This document shows positions 25,190-35,797 of a stretch of DNA of 64,000 bases, piece by piece (position 1 is the first letter of the stretch; every line of letters begins with the position of its first letter). The notes under the pieces were generated by a model. The model was not told the DNA's origin and ran no database searches. It saw only the letters and a list, made by a program, of their open reading frames with translations. Position numbers and translations under genes: made by a program. The stretch is from Stackebrandtia albiflava (lineage in GTDB: Bacteria; Actinomycetota; Actinomycetes; Mycobacteriales; Micromonosporaceae): assembly GCF_007994225.1 (NCBI RefSeq), contig NZ_VLLL01000007.1:62001-126000 (forward strand), read 5' to 3'.

Positions 25190-28100
25190 GTGTCCACGAC
25201 GCTGATCCGGCGACCGGCGAAGCCCGCCGCCTCACCGGTTTCCGAAGAGCCGATCACGCTCGCACCACCTCCGGTCCAACCGGAACCGGCGAACCCCGCC
25301 ATGGGCATGACCATGATCGCCATGCCGATGATGGCCGGCACCTCCGGCCTGATCATGGCGTTGAGCAACATAGACCGTCCACTGTTCGCGATGGTCGGCC
25401 TGTTCATGCTGGTGGGCGCGGTCGCGTTGGGCGGCATCATGTTCGTCTCGATGCGGCTCGGTCCACGCCGTAAACTCCGCGACCAGCGGGAACGCTACCT
25501 CGACTACCTCGACGACATGCGGTCGCTGATCCGGGACGCCGTCAGGGCGCAGCAGGACGCCGCCGCCGCCCGGCACCCGCACACCCCGTTGCTGGCGGCG
25601 ATCGCCGGCGGCGACGACCGCCGGTGGGAACGCCGTTCCGGTGACCGCGACCTGCTCGACCTGCGGGTCGGCCTGGCCCGGTTGCCGTTGTCGCGCACCC
25701 TCACGCTGAAACTCGACGAGAACAACCCGCTGACCGGTTACGACCCGGTGTGTCACTCCGGGGCGGAGGAGCTGGTGCGGCGTTACGTGAGGCTGGGCGG
25801 TCAACCGTTGACGGTCCCGCTGGCCGGTTGCGACCGGGTGTCGGTGGTCGGTGACTTCGAGGACGGACGTCATCTGGTGCGCGGCATGCTGGCCCAGCTC
25901 GTCACGCTCGTCAGCCCTGACGACGCCGCCGTGGCGATCGTGCGCGATCCCCGCGCGGCCGCGCACTGGCGGTGGGCGTCGTTCCTGCCTCACACCCTCG
26001 GCGACCAGCAGTCGCACTCGGGACTGCCCGACAGTCTCGTCTGCGACAACACCGACATGTTGACCGCGCGGCTGGCGACCGACATCGCCGGGCGGCAGTC
26101 GGACTGGCGCCGGCGCCGCGGCGGGCCGCCCGGTCCCGGGACCCGCCACCTGGTCGTGGTCATCGACGGTGAGCACCAGGTGTCGCTGCCGGGATTCGCC
26201 GACGGGGCGATACCGCCCGCCGAACTCGGCATCCACATCGTCTCCCTGGTGGATCGTGCGGAGGCCGAACCCGAGGACGTCGACGTCCGGTTGACGATCG
26301 CGTCCGACGGCGCGGTGACGCTGTCCCGGCCACGGCGGGTCGTCGCCGCCGGGACCGACTCCGGGGAGGTCACCGGTGTCGCGGACGGTCTCGGGATCGC
26401 CGAGGCCGCCGGGATCGCCCGGGCGCTGTCCCCCTACCGGCTGGCCGAGTCCGACTCCGGTGAGGCACTGCACGCGGTCCACGGCCTCGGAGACGTCCTC
26501 GGGGTGCAGGATCCCGCGGCGTTCGACCCGTGGGCGGCGTGGAGCCGACGGGACACCGAGCGGCTGCGCGTCCCGTTCGCGGTGTCGGCCGACGGGGAAC
26601 CCGTGGAGCTGGACCTGAAGGAGTCGGCTCTGGGCGGCATGGGGCCGCACGGCCTCATCATCGGCGCGACCGGTTCCGGCAAGTCGGAGACGCTTCGGAC
26701 CCTCGTGGCGGCCCTGGCGACCCGGCACTCACCGGAGGAACTGGCGCTGCTCACCGTGGACTTCAAGGGCGGCGCCACCTTCGCCGACTGCGACCGGTTG
26801 CCGCACAACGCCGGTTCCATCACCAACCTCGCCGACGACCTGGCCCTCGTGGACCGGTTCCGGGAGGCGTTGTTCGGTGAGATGGTCCGGCGCCAACAAC
26901 TGCTGAAGGACGTCGGGAACCTGCCCAACGTGCACGCCTACCAGCGGTTGCGGGCACAACGGCCCGACCTGGCGGCGCTGCCGCACCTGTTGGTCGTCAT
27001 CGACGAGTTCTCCGAACTGCTCACCGCGAAACCCGACTTCTCCGAACTGTTCCTTGCGGTGGGCCGGATCGGCCGCTCCATCGGGGTGCACCTGCTGCTG
27101 GCCACGCAACGCCTGGAGGCGGGCCACATCCGGGGACTGGAGTCGCACCTGTCGTACCGGATCGGGCTGCGCACCTTCTCGGAGGCCGAATCCCGGGAGG
27201 CGATCGGCGTTCCGGACGCGTACCGGCTGCCACCGGAACCGGGTTCGGGTTACCTCAAGGTCGACACCTCGGTGTTCACCCGGTTCAAGGCCGCGATGGT
27301 CTCCGACCCGTACGTGCCCCCGGCGACCGGTGGCCACGACGGCCTGCCCGTCATGGAGTGGCCGCCACCGCCGTTCGATGCTTCGGACGTGTCCGCGTTG
27401 CTGCGCCTGGGTGACGACACCGGCGCCGACTCCGCCGAGGCGACCTCGGCGCGGACCGTCCTGCAGGTCCTGGTCGACCGGATCGCGGCCGCGGACCCAC
27501 CGCCGGTGCGGCCGGTGTGGTTGCCGCCGTTGCCGAACGCGCTCCCGCTGGACGCGGTTCCCGGCGGCACCGAGGCCGCCGGCGACCCGGCGCGGGTGTC
27601 GGCGGTGCTGGGGTTGAGCGACGATCCGCGCGCCCAGTCGCAGGAGGCGATGCACTGGGACATGACCGGGTCGCAGGCGAACCTGCTCGTCTACGGCGGC
27701 CCGGGTTCGGGGAAGTCCACGCTGCTTCGGACCCTGGTGTCGAGTCTGGCGCTGCGGTACTCGCCGGGGCAGGTGTCCTGCTACCTCATCGACTACGGCG
27801 GTGGGTCGCTCGCCGGGTTGGCGAACCTGCCGCACGTGGCGGCCGTCGCCAACCGGTCGGATCCGGAACTGGTGCGCCGGGTGCTGGCCGACGTCAGGCG
27901 GCAGCTCGACCTCCGGGAGGGCCTGATGCAGCGGCACGGCCTCGACTCGGCGGCCCGGTTGCGGGCCGCCCGCGCCGAGGGTGTGATCCCGTCCGACGTC
28001 GCGGGTGACGTGGTGCTGCTCATCGACGGCTGGGCGGCGTTGCGCGAGAACGACCTGGAACTGGACGAGCAGTTGCGCGACATCACCGGGCGCGGCCCGG

Positions 28101-29167
28101 CGCTGGGCGTACACGTGGTCCTGACCGCCGTGAACCAGCAGCAGGTCCGTACCCGGTTGTCGGCGGCGTTCGGCGGGCACATCGAGTTGCGGCTCACCGA
28201 CGCGTTCGACTCGGTGATCGGTCGCCGGCTCGCGGAGAACCTGCCCAAGGACGTGCCGGGGCGGGTGCTGTGCGCGGACGAACGGTTCGGGCAGGTCGCG
28301 CTGCCCCGCATCGACGGCGGGACACGGGTCGACGACCTCAACCACGCCGGTGACGAGATCGCCGAGACGGCGGCACGGCGGTGGCCGGTCGCGCCGGTCC
28401 CGAAGGTGAAGACCCTGCCGACGCTGATCACCCTGGCGGACCTGCAGTCGGACTGGGTGGAGGGTCCCCGCGCCGACGTCCACGCGATGCGGCCGGTGCT
28501 GGGTGTGTCGGAACGCGACCTCGGCCCGGTGTGCGCCACTTTGGACACCGAACCGCACCTGATGATCTACGGCGACCCGCAGACCGGGAAGTCGACGGCG
28601 ATCCGCACGATCCTGCGGCAGATCACCCGGCGTCCCGCCAACGAGGTCGGGATCGTGCTCGTCGACTACCGGCGCGCCCACCTGGAGGAGGTGCCGCAGA
28701 AGTACCTGCTGTCGTACTGCACCTCCGCCCCGCACGCCGCGCAGAACGCCGCCGAGATCGCCAACGGCCTGCGGGAGCGACTGCCCGGCCCCGACGTCAC
28801 ACCGGAACAGCTGCGTCGCCGTTCCTGGTGGAAGGGCCTGGAGGTGTTCGTCGTCGTCGACGACTACGACCTCGTCGCCTCCGGCAACGGGAATCCGCTG
28901 CTGCCGTTGGCGGAGTTCATCCCGCAGGGCCGCGACCTCGGTTTCCACATGATCGTGGCGCGCCGCACCGGCGGCGCCTCCCGGGCGGTCTACGAGAAGG
29001 TCCTCCAGGCCATCGGGGAGCAGTCCCCGCCGGGGCTGCTGTTCTCGGGTGACCGTATGGAGGGACGGTTGTCGAACGGTGTGGCCTCGCAACGGCTCCC
29101 GGTCGGGCGGGCGCTGCTGACCCACCGGGGCGAGTCGCCGCAGTTGGTGCAGGTGGCGTTGTCCTGA
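25190..29167 (+). CDS. eccC: EccC, FtsK/SpoIIIE-type ATPase of type VII secretion
   Basis: A 1325-residue motor protein of full EccC length, in one chain. Two N-terminal TM helices (~38-85) and a DUF-type stalk are followed by three FtsK/SpoIIIE ATPase domains. Their Walker A motifs are GATGSGKS (492-499), GGPGSGKS (836-843) and GDPQTGKS (1128-1135). Domain 1 keeps a Walker B acidic pair Asp605-Glu606 (VVIDEFSEL); domain 2 has LLIDGW and domain 3 VVVDDYD, so the later domains may be weaker ATPases, as in other EccC proteins. EccC binds substrate tails and drives export. The GTG at 25190 follows GGGAGCTGGC. Confidence 0.92.
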   Translation: MSTTLIRRPAKPAASPVSEEPITLAPPPVQPEPANPAMGMTMIAMPMMAGTSGLIMALSNIDRPLFAMVGLFMLVGAVALGGIMFVSMRLGPRRKLRDQRERYLDYLDDMRSLIRDAVRAQQDAAAARHPHTPLLAAIAGGDDRRWERRSGDRDLLDLRVGLARLPLSRTLTLKLDENNPLTGYDPVCHSGAEELVRRYVRLGGQPLTVPLAGCDRVSVVGDFEDGRHLVRGMLAQLVTLVSPDDAAVAIVRDPRAAAHWRWASFLPHTLGDQQSHSGLPDSLVCDNTDMLTARLATDIAGRQSDWRRRRGGPPGPGTRHLVVVIDGEHQVSLPGFADGAIPPAELGIHIVSLVDRAEAEPEDVDVRLTIASDGAVTLSRPRRVVAAGTDSGEVTGVADGLGIAEAAGIARALSPYRLAESDSGEALHAVHGLGDVLGVQDPAAFDPWAAWSRRDTERLRVPFAVSADGEPVELDLKESALGGMGPHGLIIGATGSGKSETLRTLVAALATRHSPEELALLTVDFKGGATFADCDRLPHNAGSITNLADDLALVDRFREALFGEMVRRQQLLKDVGNLPNVHAYQRLRAQRPDLAALPHLLVVIDEFSELLTAKPDFSELFLAVGRIGRSIGVHLLLATQRLEAGHIRGLESHLSYRIGLRTFSEAESREAIGVPDAYRLPPEPGSGYLKVDTSVFTRFKAAMVSDPYVPPATGGHDGLPVMEWPPPPFDASDVSALLRLGDDTGADSAEATSARTVLQVLVDRIAAADPPPVRPVWLPPLPNALPLDAVPGGTEAAGDPARVSAVLGLSDDPRAQSQEAMHWDMTGSQANLLVYGGPGSGKSTLLRTLVSSLALRYSPGQVSCYLIDYGGGSLAGLANLPHVAAVANRSDPELVRRVLADVRRQLDLREGLMQRHGLDSAARLRAARAEGVIPSDVAGDVVLLIDGWAALRENDLELDEQLRDITGRGPALGVHVVLTAVNQQQVRTRLSAAFGGHIELRLTDAFDSVIGRRLAENLPKDVPGRVLCADERFGQVALPRIDGGTRVDDLNHAGDEIAETAARRWPVAPVPKVKTLPTLITLADLQSDWVEGPRADVHAMRPVLGVSERDLGPVCATLDTEPHLMIYGDPQTGKSTAIRTILRQITRRPANEVGIVLVDYRRAHLEEVPQKYLLSYCTSAPHAAQNAAEIANGLRERLPGPDVTPEQLRRRSWWKGLEVFVVVDDYDLVASGNGNPLLPLAEFIPQGRDLGFHMIVARRTGGASRAVYEKVLQAIGEQSPPGLLFSGDRMEGRLSNGVASQRLPVGRALLTHRGESPQLVQVALS

Positions 29168-29168
29168 C

Positions 29169-29210
29169 CCGGATCCGTCGTGCGCCGGCGGTGGGGCACG
29201 ACGGATCCGG
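29169..29210. terminator. bidirectional hairpin terminator between eccC and the ABC exporter
   Basis: Arms CCGGATCCGTCGTGC and GCACGACGGATCCGG pair perfectly over 15 bp with a 12-nt loop. Flanking CCTGACC/GGTCAGG at 29163 and 29214 can extend it. It lies two nt after the eccC stop and six nt after the convergent gene's stop at 29216, so it can serve both. Confidence 0.75.
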
Positions 29211-29215
29211 CGGGG

Positions 29216-29896
<681 letters not shown>

Positions 29897-29897
29897 C

Positions 29898-31253
29898 TCA
29901 TTCTCCTCTCAGGACTTCGGCGGGCCTGACCCGCGCGATCAGGTATGCCGGTACCGCGCTGCCCAGCAGCGCGATCCCCAGTGCCGCGAGGGCGCCCACG
30001 CCGATGGTCCGCGGCCCGATTCCGGCGGTGACCTCGCCGATCAGGTCGCCGCCGCCCTCGATCGTCTGCCCGGGGCCGGTTACCCGGATGGTCTTGCCGC
30101 CGGTCCCGCTCAACGTCTGTCCCCCGTCGGTGTCCTCGGCGGCGGTGGAGTTGGTGGCGACCAAGACGTCGGCGATCACGTCGGAGGACGCCGCGGCGAC
30201 CCCCATGCCGAGGACCGTCGCCAGGGACACCAGGACGACCGCCTCGACGCCGAACTGCGCGATCACGCCCCGGTCGGTGCCGCCGATCGCCTTGATGACA
30301 CCGACCTCGCGGCGTCGTTCCCGCACCGTCATCGCCAGGGTGAAGAACACGATGACGGCGGCGGATCCCAGCGACACCCAGAAACCGACGGAGGTGATGT
30401 CCTCGACGGTCTCCAGTCCGGCCGACGCCTGCATCACCGAATCCGCCTGCGAGTGGACCTCGAACGCCGCGCCCAGTTCGGCCACGACGGCCTCCTGCAC
30501 CGAGGCGATGTGGTCGGGGTCGTCCACGTCGATCGCGAAGGAGTGGAACCCCTCGACCTCGCTCAGTTCACGTACCGTCTCGGCGGTCATGACGACGCCG
30601 ACCGAGTCGAAGTCGTCGCCGCTCTCGGCGACGCCCACCACCTCGAACTCCTCGTCGAACGCGGTGAAGGTGTCGCCGAGGCCGAGCCCGTTGGCCTCGG
30701 CGATCTTGTCGCTGATCACGGCCTCACGTGCGCCGTCGGGCAACTCGCCCTCGACGAGGTCGTACCGGACGCCCTCCGAGTCGCGGTCACCGGTGACCCC
30801 GGTCAGCGAGATCGGGAACGCGACCCCCTCCGGCGCGCCGACCGTGTCGGGGTCCATTCCGGACTTGAGGTCGGTGGTGCCGAAGGAGGCGCCGGGTCCG
30901 ATCTGGACGGCACTGGACGTGCCCTCGGGTTCCTCCTCCGGTTGCGGCGTCTCCAGCATCGCCGACACCGTGGCGGAGGCCTCGGTGACGTGGGGCAGGT
31001 CCGACACGGCGGCCAGCTCCGCCTCCCCCAGGGTGGGTACGTCCTCGACGTCGACCTCCGGGCCGAAACCCGGGCGGACCGTGATGGTGGTGTCCATGTC
31101 GTCGCGCAGTGCCGCGAGTTTGCCCGCGACCGCCTCGCCGGCGACGAGCATCGACAGGGTCAGGCCGATCGCGACGGCGAGCACCAGCAGCACCGCCACC
31201 GATCTCGTCTTGTTCCTGAGGGCGTTGCGTACGCCCCGGACGGCAACACTCAT
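29898..31253 (-). CDS. ABC transporter permease, FtsX/MacB type
   Basis: A 451-residue permease. One N-terminal TM helix (VAVLLVLAVAIGLTLSMLVA) is followed by a ~230-residue extracellular MacB periplasmic core domain, then three TM helices with the FtsX motif (RRREVGVIKAIGGTDRGV). Such permeases act as dimers with the ATPase next door. It is transcribed away from the two-component system at 31421. This divergent arrangement of a MacB-like exporter and an OmpR-type pair often reflects regulation by the kinase, an inference here. Confidence 0.85.
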   Translation of the reverse strand: MSVAVRGVRNALRNKTRSVAVLLVLAVAIGLTLSMLVAGEAVAGKLAALRDDMDTTITVRPGFGPEVDVEDVPTLGEAELAAVSDLPHVTEASATVSAMLETPQPEEEPEGTSSAVQIGPGASFGTTDLKSGMDPDTVGAPEGVAFPISLTGVTGDRDSEGVRYDLVEGELPDGAREAVISDKIAEANGLGLGDTFTAFDEEFEVVGVAESGDDFDSVGVVMTAETVRELSEVEGFHSFAIDVDDPDHIASVQEAVVAELGAAFEVHSQADSVMQASAGLETVEDITSVGFWVSLGSAAVIVFFTLAMTVRERRREVGVIKAIGGTDRGVIAQFGVEAVVLVSLATVLGMGVAAASSDVIADVLVATNSTAAEDTDGGQTLSGTGGKTIRVTGPGQTIEGGGDLIGEVTAGIGPRTIGVGALAALGIALLGSAVPAYLIARVRPAEVLRGE

Positions 31254-31420
31254 GCGTGAACCTCACTCGGGTATCTCGTCGGGATGGCGCCGGGTGACGG
31301 GCGTGCCCACCGTCCCCGGCCCGCCCACCAAAGCACCCGTGGAGCCGCGATGACGGATACCGCAGCGGTTTCCCACCGAACTCCCATCCGTACCCCAGCG
31401 CATCCCCAAGTGATCGGGGC

Positions 31421-32194
31421 ATGATGGACGCCGTGCCACCGAGCCGATCACCCGAACCCGCCCGGCCGGGCGACCTGACCGTGTCGCGTCGCGCCGACGG
31501 CAGCCCCGTGCGGCTGCTGGTCGCCGAGGACGAACCGCTGCTGGCGGACATGCTGCTGGACGCGCTCGGTTTCGCCGGCTACGCGGTAGACGTGGCGCGG
31601 TCGGGCGCCCAGGCGCTCGACGGTGTCGAGCGGCGGCGGCCCGACGTGTTGCTGTTGGACGTGAACCTGCCCGACTTCAGCGGTTTCACGGTGGCCGAGC
31701 GGCTGCGGAACCGGGGCGACGCGACCCCGGTCATATTCCTGACCGCCCGGGACACGCCCCGGGACGTGCGGGACGGTTTCCTCGCCGGCGGCGACGACTA
31801 CCTGACGAAGCCGTTCCGGTTGGAGGAGCTGCGCCTGCGCATCGAGGCCCTGCTGCGCCGGACGATGGCGGCCCGCTCCGAGGCGGACCCGGCGATCCGG
31901 ATCGGTGACCTCACCGTCGACGTCGAGGCCCACCAGGTGTGGAAGGGCGACCGGGAGGTGCCGTTGTCACGCACCGAGTTCCGGTTGCTGGCACACCTGG
32001 CCGCCAACCCGGACCGGGTGTGGTCACGGGCGGACCTGCTGCGGCACGTGTGGGGGTTCGGCGTCGACACCGACACCTCGCTCGTGGAGACGTACATCTC
32101 GTATCTGCGCCGGAAGCTCGACACCGACCTGATCCACACCGTGCGGGGTGTGGGGTACGTGCTGCGGACCCCCGGGCGGCGGCATGACGATTAA
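31421..32194 (+). CDS. OmpR/PhoB-family response regulator
   Basis: A 257-residue regulator. A ~25-residue basic extension precedes the receiver domain (AEDEP acidic pair, phospho-acceptor Asp80 in LLLDVNLPDFSG, Lys in DYLTKPF). The C-terminal winged helix has RTEFRLLAHLAANPDRV and YISYLRRKL. Two ATGs stand in tandem at 31421 and 31424; a GTG at 31507 would remove the extension but has no ribosome site. Its stop overlaps the kinase gene by 11 bases, indicating coupled translation. Confidence 0.88.
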   Translation: MMDAVPPSRSPEPARPGDLTVSRRADGSPVRLLVAEDEPLLADMLLDALGFAGYAVDVARSGAQALDGVERRRPDVLLLDVNLPDFSGFTVAERLRNRGDATPVIFLTARDTPRDVRDGFLAGGDDYLTKPFRLEELRLRIEALLRRTMAARSEADPAIRIGDLTVDVEAHQVWKGDREVPLSRTEFRLLAHLAANPDRVWSRADLLRHVWGFGVDTDTSLVETYISYLRRKLDTDLIHTVRGVGYVLRTPGRRHDD

Positions 32195-33575
32195 GGCCCG
32201 GCTGATCGCGTCGACGGCGGCACTGCTGTGCGTCGCGACGGTCGCGATCGGGACGGTCGCCATCGGCGCGGTGACCACGACCATGACGCAGCGCATCGAC
32301 ACACAGTTGACCGAGTTCCTGCGGCAGCCCACGATCACCGGCGGCACGACCGTCACCATCACCAGCCGGGGCGGCCCACAGGTCGCGTACCAGTCGGTGG
32401 CGATGCTGCTGCTGGAACCGGACCGTACGGTGTCGATGGCGGTGCAAGCGGGTTATTCGACGGACCTGCTCCCGTTGCCGCGCGTGCCGGATCCGCTGCC
32501 GCCGCCCGGTGAGTTCCGGACCGTTCCGGCGGTGGACGGTTCGATCGAGTACCGGATGGTGACGGTGGAGTTGGCGGGTCCGTCCGCGGACGCACCCCGC
32601 CGGCTGGTGGTGGCGCAGCCGATGACGGAGGTCGCGGTGATCCGGGAACGGCTCGTCGCGACGATGGTGGTGACGGTGGTGCTGGTACTGGTGGCGAGCG
32701 CCGTCGTGGGTTGGTGGATCACCCAGCGGGGTCTGCGGCCGGTGGAGGACATGATCGACACCGCCGCCGCCATCGCCGACGGTGACCTGTCACGGCGGGC
32801 GGAGGCGCCGGGACACACCGAGATGGGCAGGCTCGCGGACTCGTTGAACCGCATGGTGGGGACGCTGGTGACCACGATCGGCGACCGGGAGGCGGGGCAG
32901 GAGCGGTTGCGTCGCTTCCTCGACGACGCCTCACACGAGTTGCGGACGCCGTTGGCGACGGTGAGCGGGTACACGGAGCTCTACGAGTCGGGTGGGGCGC
33001 CGCCGGGGCCGAAGCTGGACCGGGCGATGAGCCGGATCCAGGCGGAGAACCGGCGGATGGCGCGGCTCATCGAGGACATGCTCCTGTTGGCGCGGTTGGA
33101 TCGTGACGCCGACCGGCCCGCGCAGACGGTGGACCTGCGGCGGTTGGCCGCCGACGCCGTGGACGACTCGGAGGTGACCGACCGGGGGCACCCGGTCACC
33201 TTGGAGGCCGCCGAGGCGGTGTACGTGCGGGGTGACGAGTCGCGGCTTCGTCAGGTGTTGGCGAATCTGCTCGACAACGCGCGGCGGCACACGCCGGAGG
33301 GCACCCCGGTGCGGGTGTCGGTCACCGCGGACGGCGACACGGCGGAGTTGCGGGTCGCCGACGAGGGGCCGGGTGTCCCGGAGGAGCACCGCGAGCGGGT
33401 GTTCGACCGGTTGTACCGGGTGGACGCGTCCCGGTCGCGGGCGACGGGCGGGTCGGGGCTCGGGCTGGCGATCGTGGAGTCGATCGTCGCCGGTCACGGT
33501 GGGACGGTGGCGCTGGCGGACCCGGGTGCCGCCGGTGGGACGGTGGTCGTCGTCAGGCTCCCGCGCGCGCACTGA
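32184..33575 (+). CDS. HAMP-domain sensor histidine kinase
   Basis: A 463-residue kinase. TM1 (residues ~7-30) and TM2 (~155-178) flank an extracytoplasmic sensor of ~125 residues. A HAMP domain with RPVEDMIDTAAAIADGDLS is followed by the HisKA box DDASHELRTPLATV with His251, and HATPase_c with N-box LLDNARRHTPEGTP and G-boxes. It resembles the TcrY/MprB-like kinases of Actinobacteria. The ATG at 32184 lies inside the regulator gene, 11 bases before its stop. The cognate signal is unknown. Confidence 0.88.
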   Translation: MTIKARLIASTAALLCVATVAIGTVAIGAVTTTMTQRIDTQLTEFLRQPTITGGTTVTITSRGGPQVAYQSVAMLLLEPDRTVSMAVQAGYSTDLLPLPRVPDPLPPPGEFRTVPAVDGSIEYRMVTVELAGPSADAPRRLVVAQPMTEVAVIRERLVATMVVTVVLVLVASAVVGWWITQRGLRPVEDMIDTAAAIADGDLSRRAEAPGHTEMGRLADSLNRMVGTLVTTIGDREAGQERLRRFLDDASHELRTPLATVSGYTELYESGGAPPGPKLDRAMSRIQAENRRMARLIEDMLLLARLDRDADRPAQTVDLRRLAADAVDDSEVTDRGHPVTLEAAEAVYVRGDESRLRQVLANLLDNARRHTPEGTPVRVSVTADGDTAELRVADEGPGVPEEHRERVFDRLYRVDASRSRATGGSGLGLAIVESIVAGHGGTVALADPGAAGGTVVVVRLPRAH

Positions 33576-33620
33576 CCGCGTCACGGGCTGTGGCGACTCC
33601 CGGTGACCGGGATGTCGTGG

Positions 33621-33637
33621 ACGCGGGAAACCCGCGT
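33621..33637 (+). terminator. short hairpin after the two-component operon
   Basis: Arms ACGCGGG and CCCGCGT with a three-base AAA loop lie 46 nt past the kinase stop, upstream of the dpp-like operon. The stem is short and lacks a U-tract, so termination is uncertain. Confidence 0.35.
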
Positions 33638-33793
33638 GCACAAGGGGAAACGGCGACCGGTCTCAAAGTGTGGCCGCACGGTCAATAAACGTAACAATTT
33701 GGCGGCAGGGCTAGCGTGACCTGCCACACGTCGGCTACGGTCCTCACTAGTAAAGAGACTTACAAGTACGGATGTCCCGAAGGAGTCTCCCGA

Positions 33794-34900
33794 GTGGCCG
33801 TCGATGTCCAAGCCCCACCCGACAAAGAGGTGGACACACCCGTACCTCCACGACGACGGAGGAACCTCCTGAGCCGGATCTGGCGGATCTACCTCGTCCG
33901 CCGCCTGGTCTACGCCGTCTTCGTCACCTGGCTGGTCATGACCGGCACCTTCTTCATGGTGCGCGCCATGCCCGGCGACCCCGTGGAGGTCCTCGCCGGC
34001 CGCCTCTCCCAACAGGGCATCAACCTCGAACAGGCCCGCCAGCAGGCCAAACAGTCACTCGCCTACGACCCCGACGCGCCGATCCTGCAGCAGTACTGGG
34101 AATACCTCACCAACCTGTTGCGTGGCGACTTCGGGATGACCATCTCGCAGCGCGGCACCACCGTCGTCGACCACGTCATGGAGTACCTGCCGTGGACGCT
34201 GTTCAGCGTCGGCGCGGGCATGGTCATCGCGATCGTCGTCGGCATGGGACTGGGCATGGTCATGGCCTACCGCCGCAACGGCTGGTTCGACCACCTCCTG
34301 AGCAACATCGCGTCCACATTGAGCGCCATCCCGAACTACCTCGGGGCGATGGCGCTCATCCTGATCGGTTCCGCCTGGCTCGGCCTGTTCGACTTCTGGA
34401 GCATGCGGGGCCGGCTCAGCGAAGGCGTCGAACCCGGATTCGACGCGGTGTTCTTCGGCGACGCGCTGTACCACGCGATCCTGCCGATCGTCACCTACGC
34501 CTTCACCATCACCGGTGGCTGGATGCTCGTCATGAAGGCGTCCACGACCGAGGTCCTGTCGGAGGACTACGTCACCGTCGCCAACGCCCGCGGCCTCAAG
34601 GGCCGCCGGGTCGGGCTCGCCTACGTCGGCCGCAACTCGGTACTGCCACTCGTACCGCAGGTCGCGCTGGCCCTGGGCACCCTGGTCGGCGGCGCCATCA
34701 TCGTGGAACAGATCCTCAGCTACCCCGGCGTCGGACAGCTGTTCATCAACGCCATCACCAAACGCGACTACCCGGTGATCCAGGCCGTCGTCCTGATCCT
34801 GACCGTGGCGGTGGTGTTCAGCAACCTCGTGGTCGACATGCTCAACAGCTGGCTCGACCCCCGCATCCGCACCGGAGACGCCGAGGAGGCCGGAGCATGA
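33794..34900 (+). CDS. peptide ABC transporter permease (DppB type)
   Basis: A 368-residue permease with six TM helices. The N-terminal GTxxMVRAMPGDP motif and the BPD_transp_1 loop (EDYVTVANARGLKGRRV) mark a DppB/OppB subunit of a dipeptide/oligopeptide importer. The GTG at 33794 has AGGAG eight bases upstream; the longer frame from 33716 adds 26 unlikely residues. First gene of a tightly overlapping six-gene operon. Confidence 0.9.
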   Translation: MAVDVQAPPDKEVDTPVPPRRRRNLLSRIWRIYLVRRLVYAVFVTWLVMTGTFFMVRAMPGDPVEVLAGRLSQQGINLEQARQQAKQSLAYDPDAPILQQYWEYLTNLLRGDFGMTISQRGTTVVDHVMEYLPWTLFSVGAGMVIAIVVGMGLGMVMAYRRNGWFDHLLSNIASTLSAIPNYLGAMALILIGSAWLGLFDFWSMRGRLSEGVEPGFDAVFFGDALYHAILPIVTYAFTITGGWMLVMKASTTEVLSEDYVTVANARGLKGRRVGLAYVGRNSVLPLVPQVALALGTLVGGAIIVEQILSYPGVGQLFINAITKRDYPVIQAVVLILTVAVVFSNLVVDMLNSWLDPRIRTGDAEEAGA

Positions 34901-35790
34901 CCGTCAACGCGGCCCCCGAGACCACGGCACTGCCCCGGCAGGGCACCCTCTCGATCATCTGGCAGGGCCTCACCCGCAACAAGAGCGGCTTCGCCGGCGC
35001 CGTCATCGTACTGCTGATCCTCGGCCTCGCCTACATAGGACCGTTCCTGATCGACCGGCACAACCCCTCCGACGGCGCCAAGGTGTGGCAGGCACCCAGC
35101 GCCGAACACCTGCTGGGCACCAACCTGCAGGGCAAGGACACCCTCATCAAGGTGATCCTGGGCGGCGCGGAACCGCTGTGGGTCGGCATCCTGGCGGCCC
35201 TCATCGCCGTGGGCGTCGCCGTCGTCGTCGGCTCGGTCGCCGGCTACTTCCGCGGCAAGGTCGACACCGTCGCCCTGCAACTGACCGACATCACCCTGAC
35301 CATCCCGGGCATCGTGCTGATGCTGGTCCTCACCACGATGTACCGGTCGATCTCGGCGACCGCCATCGCCGTCATCATCGGGGTCACGACCGCGCCGGTC
35401 CTGGTGCGTTCGATCCGGGCGCAGGTGATGTCGCTGAAGGAACGCGAGTTCGTCGAGGCGGCCCGGCTCCAGAACCTCGGGGCGGGACGCATCATCTTCA
35501 CCGAGATCCTGCCCAACATGGGCGGCTACATCTTCGTGAACTTCATCCTCGCCATCAACAACGCCATCTACGCCCTGGTCGGCATGTACCTGCTGGGACT
35601 CCTGCCGTCCACTGCGGACAACTGGGGCCTGATGATCTACGAGTCCTGGAACTCCGGGGCGTTCCGGCTGCCGCGTGCTTTGCCGTACATCGCCGTGCCG
35701 CTGGCGTTGATCATCCTCTTCCAGATCGGCCTGGTGGCGATGAGCCGCTCCCTCGAACAGGCACTCAACCCTCGACTGCGGGAAAGGTAG
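34897..35790 (+). CDS. peptide ABC transporter permease (DppC type)
   Basis: A 297-residue permease with an N-terminal OppC-type TM segment, the HLLGTNLQGKD motif that follows it, and a BPD_transp_1 EAA loop (EFVEAARLQNLGAGRI). It forms the heterodimeric channel with the DppB-type protein. The ATG overlaps the stop of that gene (ATGA), so translation is coupled. Confidence 0.9.
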   Translation: MTVNAAPETTALPRQGTLSIIWQGLTRNKSGFAGAVIVLLILGLAYIGPFLIDRHNPSDGAKVWQAPSAEHLLGTNLQGKDTLIKVILGGAEPLWVGILAALIAVGVAVVVGSVAGYFRGKVDTVALQLTDITLTIPGIVLMLVLTTMYRSISATAIAVIIGVTTAPVLVRSIRAQVMSLKEREFVEAARLQNLGAGRIIFTEILPNMGGYIFVNFILAINNAIYALVGMYLLGLLPSTADNWGLMIYESWNSGAFRLPRALPYIAVPLALIILFQIGLVAMSRSLEQALNPRLRER

Positions 35791-35797
35791 GCCGCGC

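Noticed and set aside
23481-25205. Plus-strand frame of ~574 codons over eccD
   Set aside because: It is Arg/Gln/His/Gly-rich without any motif and antisense to the clear EccD gene.
33699-33741. Promoter for the dpp-like operon (TTGGCG and TACGGT)
   Set aside because: The hexamers are 31 bp apart; no spacing in the 16-19 range gives a convincing -35/-10 pair.
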